Assembly (NCBI GenBank): GCA_963724985.1
Contig: CAVRWV010000018.1
Coordinates: 1-64,000 of the forward strand
Length of the DNA stretch: 64,000 nucleotides
Origin: JAJPJE01 sp963724985
Lineage (GTDB): Bacteria; Acidobacteriota; Terriglobia; Terriglobales; Acidobacteriaceae
Direction: 5' to 3'
Shown: piece after piece, positions 61,481 to 64,000 of the stretch
Position numbering within the stretch: position 1 is the first letter of the stretch
Layout: the number at the start of each line of letters is the position of its first letter
Notes under the pieces: generated by a model
Seen by the model: the letters and a program-made list of their open reading frames with translations, nothing else
The model's database searches: none
Told to the model about the DNA's origin: nothing
Position numbers and translations under genes: made by a program

Positions 61481-62808
61481 CGTCCACGCATGTGCAGCCC
61501 ACGCCAGTTCTGATTGAAATTCAATCGCCCGAAGAGCGCGCAAGCCGGAGACAACTGGCACGTTTGAAATTGCTGGATACGGCTCTCGAAATCGGCTTGC
61601 TGGCGCTGGTGGTGATCGCGGTCTTATCTTTTGGTGCAGTCCGGCCATGGGGAATCTTTAGCCTTTGCGTCGGAGCCGTGCTTCTCTTTGTGCTGTGGGC
61701 AGCCCGGCAAATCATCTCTGGGGAACTTGAGATCCCGTCTGCATTTCTGCCGCTCGTGATCTTCGGAGCATGGGTCGCGGCGCAGTGGGCATTCGGAATT
61801 ACAGTCTATCGTTACCAGACACAACAGAACTGGCTTACCTACCTTGCCTACCTCTTCATGATGTGTGCGGCCGCTACGATTGCGGCAAATCCCGAACGGC
61901 TTCGCCGCTTCTTGACCGCGCTTGCTGTTTTCGGCGCGTTGCTGGCAATTTTTGCCATGATCCAGGACGTCAGTGGGACCAAGGCAATCTACTGGATGTT
62001 CCAGCCCTCTGACGTTGCAGCACAAATCTACGGCCCGTTCGTGAATCGGAATCACTACGCCGGCCTGATGGAACTGCTCGCGCCGCTTCCATTCCTGCTC
62101 TGCCTCTCGCAACGACCGGAACGCCGTCTTCCTCTTCTTGGCGCCGGCGTGCTCATGGTGCTCAGTGTTTTTCTCTCCCGCTCACGCGGTGGCATGGTCG
62201 CGGTAGGCGCGGAACTGGTGTTCATCGCGGTGTTTCTCAGCCGCATCCGGCATCGCGCCAAATCGTTTGCCGCGATTGGGGTAATCGCAGCGGTTCTCGC
62301 CGTGCTGATCGTGTGGGTAGGGTCCGACCCGGTGGTGCATCGACTGACCGACATGAAAGATGCCAACCGCGTGTCTATCTTTAAGGACACACTCCACATG
62401 TGGTGGTCGCGGCCTGTGCTCGGATACGGTTCAGGCACATTCGACCTCGTTTATCCCACGTTTCAGAGCTTCGTAGTGGATTCCGTCATCAATCATGCGC
62501 ATAACGACTACCTGGAGCTGCTGAGCGAGACCGGACTGATCGGCGCCGGACTGATCGCATGGTTCCTTGTGCTCGTATATCGTAATGCGAGCAAGCAGCT
62601 CCGGCCGGGAGCGAAGACTTCCGATTCGGTGCTCATCGCCGTGCTGGCGGGAATCACCGGACTTCTTGCCCACAGCCTTGTTGATTTCAACTTCCACATT
62701 CCTGCGAACGCCGCGCTCTTCCTGGTGATGGCCGCAATCGCGGTAACTGCATCTGCCGCGAAAGTCGCACCCGAAAGGCAGTTTCGCAATTCGGGATCTC
62801 CTGAATGA
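61477..62808 (+). CDS. O-antigen ligase/polymerase-like membrane protein (Wzy_C type)
   Basis: 443 residues with about twelve membrane helices. The Wzy_C signature loop is NRNHYAGLMELLAPLPFLLCLSQ, SRSRGGMVAVGAELV and NHAHNDYLELLSETGLIGAGLIAWFL. HxHNDYLE is characteristic of the ligase/polymerase superfamily. A long polar N-terminus (about 1-40) precedes the first helix. Coupled by a four-base overlap to the TPR-carbohydrate-binding gene before it and to the nucleotidyltransferase gene after it. Confidence 0.88.
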   Translation: MTSTHVQPTPVLIEIQSPEERASRRQLARLKLLDTALEIGLLALVVIAVLSFGAVRPWGIFSLCVGAVLLFVLWAARQIISGELEIPSAFLPLVIFGAWVAAQWAFGITVYRYQTQQNWLTYLAYLFMMCAAATIAANPERLRRFLTALAVFGALLAIFAMIQDVSGTKAIYWMFQPSDVAAQIYGPFVNRNHYAGLMELLAPLPFLLCLSQRPERRLPLLGAGVLMVLSVFLSRSRGGMVAVGAELVFIAVFLSRIRHRAKSFAAIGVIAAVLAVLIVWVGSDPVVHRLTDMKDANRVSIFKDTLHMWWSRPVLGYGSGTFDLVYPTFQSFVVDSVINHAHNDYLELLSETGLIGAGLIAWFLVLVYRNASKQLRPGAKTSDSVLIAVLAGITGLLAHSLVDFNFHIPANAALFLVMAAIAVTASAAKVAPERQFRNSGSPE

Positions 62809-63989
62809 CGACAACGGCGCTTCCACGACCTCCCGCCCGCCTGCTCCGCCCGCGAGAAAACGGCTTGCGTCGAGAGTTCCGTCTGCTGGCCGAAGTTGCT
62901 TACGACGAAAAAGCAAATATCAGCGACCTGCTTTCCGATCCCGCGCTGGACTGGGACTACTTGCTCAGGCCGCGAAATTCCATGGGCTGATTCCAGTATT
63001 GGCGCCGAAATTGCTGCGACAAGTCACCAGTGTGCCGGAGCGGGTTCGCTTCGAACTTCAGCAGGCGAGTCGGCGCGCGCTCGAAGGAACGCTGGCACTC
63101 TCCGGTGAGCTGGTGCGAGTTCTGCGAAACCTGAATGCTGCGCATGTGGAATGCATCCCGTTCAAGGGACCAGCACTGGCTGCGGAGTTATGGGGAAACT
63201 TCACACTGCGCCAGTCGATGGACATCGATCTGCTGGTTCGGCCCGCGCAGGTTGGGCAGGCGGTTGAAGTTTTACGCAGTTGCGGTTACACGCCCGAGTC
63301 TGATTGGAAGAGCTTGCTTCCGCGCGCAGTGGAGTTACAACTGAAAAAGCCGGGAATGCCTCCCCTGGAGCTGCAGTGGGGAATCGCGCCGAATTGCTTC
63401 TCGGTCGATCTGGCATTCGAGGCGTGCTGGCAACGTGCACAGCGCTCCGCAATTCGGCGGGCAGCCGACCCTGGCTTTCGCGCCAGAAGATCTGATGCTC
63501 ATCCTCTGTATTCATGGCTGGAAGCACTCGTGGAACCGCCTGCTATGGATCGCGGATGTCGCACGTCTGATGCGCAAGTCAACCGCGCTCGACTGCACGG
63601 CGCTGACTGCACGTGCGAGAGCGTCAGGCACGGAGGGCATTTTGCTTCTGGGCGCTGTCCTCGCGCAGAAGTTATCTGGCGTGACGCTGTCCAACGAGAT
63701 CGCGGATCGCGCGCTAAGTGCGCCGCACATCACCAGTCTTGCCGACGAGTCGATCGGCTATATGCAGGATCTCACTCAGCCCACCTACACCGGATGGCAC
63801 CGCTACATGCTCGTCGCGCGCGAGCGCCGAATTGACCGCATACGGCACGTTTCCCGCTTTCTACTGACCCCCGGCGTAGGCGATTGGGATGCCGTCCAAC
63901 TGCCGAAATTTGTCACTCCTCTTTATAGACTTGTCCGTCTGGCCCGGGTTGGCCAAGTCGCCGCGCAATACGCCTTCCGCCGCGCCTAG
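62805..63989 (+). pseudogene. Nucleotidyltransferase-fold protein (NTP_transf_5-like), two frameshifts
   Basis: The start overlaps the ligase gene by four bases (ATGA). Frame one reads to about 62965; one base appears missing there, after which AQAAKFHGLIPVLAPKLL follows in another frame. A second shift near 63437 (one base extra) restores the first frame through EDLMLILCIHGWKHSWNRLLWIADVARL to 63989. Restored length is about 394 residues. FKGPALAAELWGN and RQSMDIDLLVRPAQV are the nucleotide-transferase active-site segments of the NTP_transf_5 family. Such genes are common in polysaccharide clusters, role unclear. The stop is 11 bases before the window end. Confidence 0.75.
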
Positions 63990-64000
63990 GCCTATTTCCG

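Overview
This is a bacterial chromosome segment of moderately high GC with no rRNA, tRNA, CRISPR array or insertion sequence that I can see. The gene content suggests an Acidobacteriota (Terriglobia / Koribacteraceae-like) soil organism. The pointers are an Oar-like TonB-dependent receptor with an N-terminal carboxypeptidase-regulatory domain, a VWFA-related secreted protein, an S55 (SpoIVB-type) protease, a Ser/Thr kinase-TPR protein, two S9 peptidases and a large glycosyl-hydrolase-28-related beta-helix protein. The taxonomic call is inference from these families, not from a marker gene.

Layout. 0.3-1.9 kb: 1-pyrroline-5-carboxylate dehydrogenase behind three short direct repeats and a G-quadruplex motif. 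2.1-6.3 kb: a signalling block (receiver, PAS-histidine kinase, PilZ protein, LuxR-type regulator with a degenerate receiver), then a translationally coupled YqjD/YqjE/YqjK-like membrane trio. 6.4-8.4 kb: frameshifted S9 peptidase. 8.6-16.8 kb: phosphate regulon phoB-phoR, phoU, pstS-pstC-pstA-pstB-phoU, ending in a strong terminator. 16.9-21.9 kb: MoxR ATPase, metallo-hydrolase, DUF4149-like protein, YchF, ZIP transporter, and a small membrane protein with a histidine-kinase-like H-box. 22-31.6 kb: VWFA protein, S55 protease, kinase-TPR protein, divergent secreted propeller protein, small unknowns. 32.2-40.1 kb: TonB-dependent receptor, divergent S9 peptidase, MerR-TipAS regulator, HtpX. 40.3-44.7 kb: 1460-residue secreted protein combining tail-fibre-like, pectate-lyase-3 and LamG-like modules.

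44.9-64.0 kb is an exopolysaccharide / O-antigen-type cluster: an outer-membrane export protein, six GT4-like glycosyltransferases, a methyltransferase, a Wzm/Wzt ABC exporter pair, two O-antigen-ligase/polymerase-like proteins, a Wzc-type tyrosine autokinase, a TPR plus carbohydrate-binding-like protein and a nucleotidyltransferase-fold protein cut near the window end. It holds both ABC-exporter and Wzc/Wzy-type parts. No priming phosphoglycosyltransferase is visible, so the cluster probably continues outside the window.

A striking feature is a concentration of single-base frameshifts: nine in 7.75-14.45 kb (S9 peptidase, phoR, pstS with five, pstC, pstA) and two more in the last gene, with about 48 kb of apparently intact genes between. 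Each broken gene returns to a whole number of codons and a normal family length once the indels are corrected. Local sequencing or assembly error is the simplest reading, but decay of the Pst system cannot be excluded from sequence alone.
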